From Mesorhabditis belari (Eukaryota; Nematoda; Chromadorea; Rhabditida; Rhabditidae), in contig CAUEEP010000735.1 of assembly GCA_958450365.1 (NCBI GenBank), positions 253,501-317,500 of the forward strand: DNA of 64,000 nucleotides. Direction: 5' to 3'. Positions 63,826 to 64,000 of the stretch are shown here, in pieces; the stretch's first letter is position 1, and every line of letters starts with the position of its first letter. The notes under the pieces are model-generated. The model was given only the letters and a program-made list of their open reading frames with translations, had not been told where the DNA came from and ran no database searches. The position numbers and the translations under genes are program-made.

Positions 63826-64000
63826 TTTGCCTAGGAAACCTTTATCCACACTTTACACCTATCTTCGCTTGTTTTTCACACACTGTATTACTGTATCATT
63901 TCTTGTATAAATTACGGAACTGGGCAGCGTTTTTTGTAAATATATCCCGAGAAGCTTATGCTTTGTAAAACTTTCTGTAAATAGTGCTACTTTTTGAATG
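63826..64000. other. 3' flank of the defensin-like gene
   Basis: AT-rich downstream sequence; no further gene seen before the window ends. Confidence 0.4.

Overview
The window looks like nuclear DNA of a nematode. It is AT-rich, genes are split by many short introns (often 40-70 bp, GT...TTTCAG), and it carries nematode-typical families: UNC-93-like transporter, C-type lectin, matrixin, ASABF-like defensin, Tc1/mariner elements and short TTAGGC-like hexamer runs. A two-domain GH5 cellulase (catalytic domain, linker, CBM2-like module) suggests a nematode lineage with horizontally acquired cellulases (plant-parasitic Tylenchomorpha, aphelenchids or diplogastrids). The species cannot be fixed from the sequence.

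Layout. From 1 to about 44.4 kb is a rearranged cluster of MAPK-like (JNK/KGB-like) kinase genes of four subtypes, here called A, B, C and D, with an UNC-93-like gene at both outer edges. The + strand arm reads UNC-93 tail (1-359), A (848-3128), a B exon-8 scrap, B (4688-7718), C pseudogene (8032-9100). The - strand arm on the right reads UNC-93 (44409-41539), A' (41118-38616), a B exon-1 scrap, C' (37880-35023), a second UNC-93 tail scrap, then D (33794-26726). Between them lie B' (20248-17072), scrambled A, B and C fragments, and an unrecognised secreted/anchored protein (15411-9759) whose first exon also occurs as an inverted copy at 9.3-9.4 kb.

Mobile DNA is heavy. It includes a 3.66-kb Ginger-like element with TATA target duplication and a nested Tc1 element, several mariner/maT/Tc1 relics in kinase introns, palindromic MITEs, tRNA-like modules, and two copies of a foldback element with perfect 8-bp target duplications (56.1-56.7 and 60.6-61.3 kb).

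From 46.5 kb onward the window holds single-copy secreted-protein genes: a C-type lectin (46518-48158), a Cys-rich exon pair, a decayed lectin, the GH5-CBM2 cellulase (52523-50694), a long poor stretch, an unassigned terminal exon, a matrixin with hemopexin repeats (60492-57536) and an ASABF-like defensin exon (63631-63825). The right part encodes extracellular proteins of digestion, lectin-type recognition, matrix cleavage and probable antimicrobial defence. The left part is a fast-evolving kinase family whose activation loops lack the MAPK tyrosine. Exon boundaries were read by eye from splice signals and paralogue comparison; none is confirmed by transcripts.
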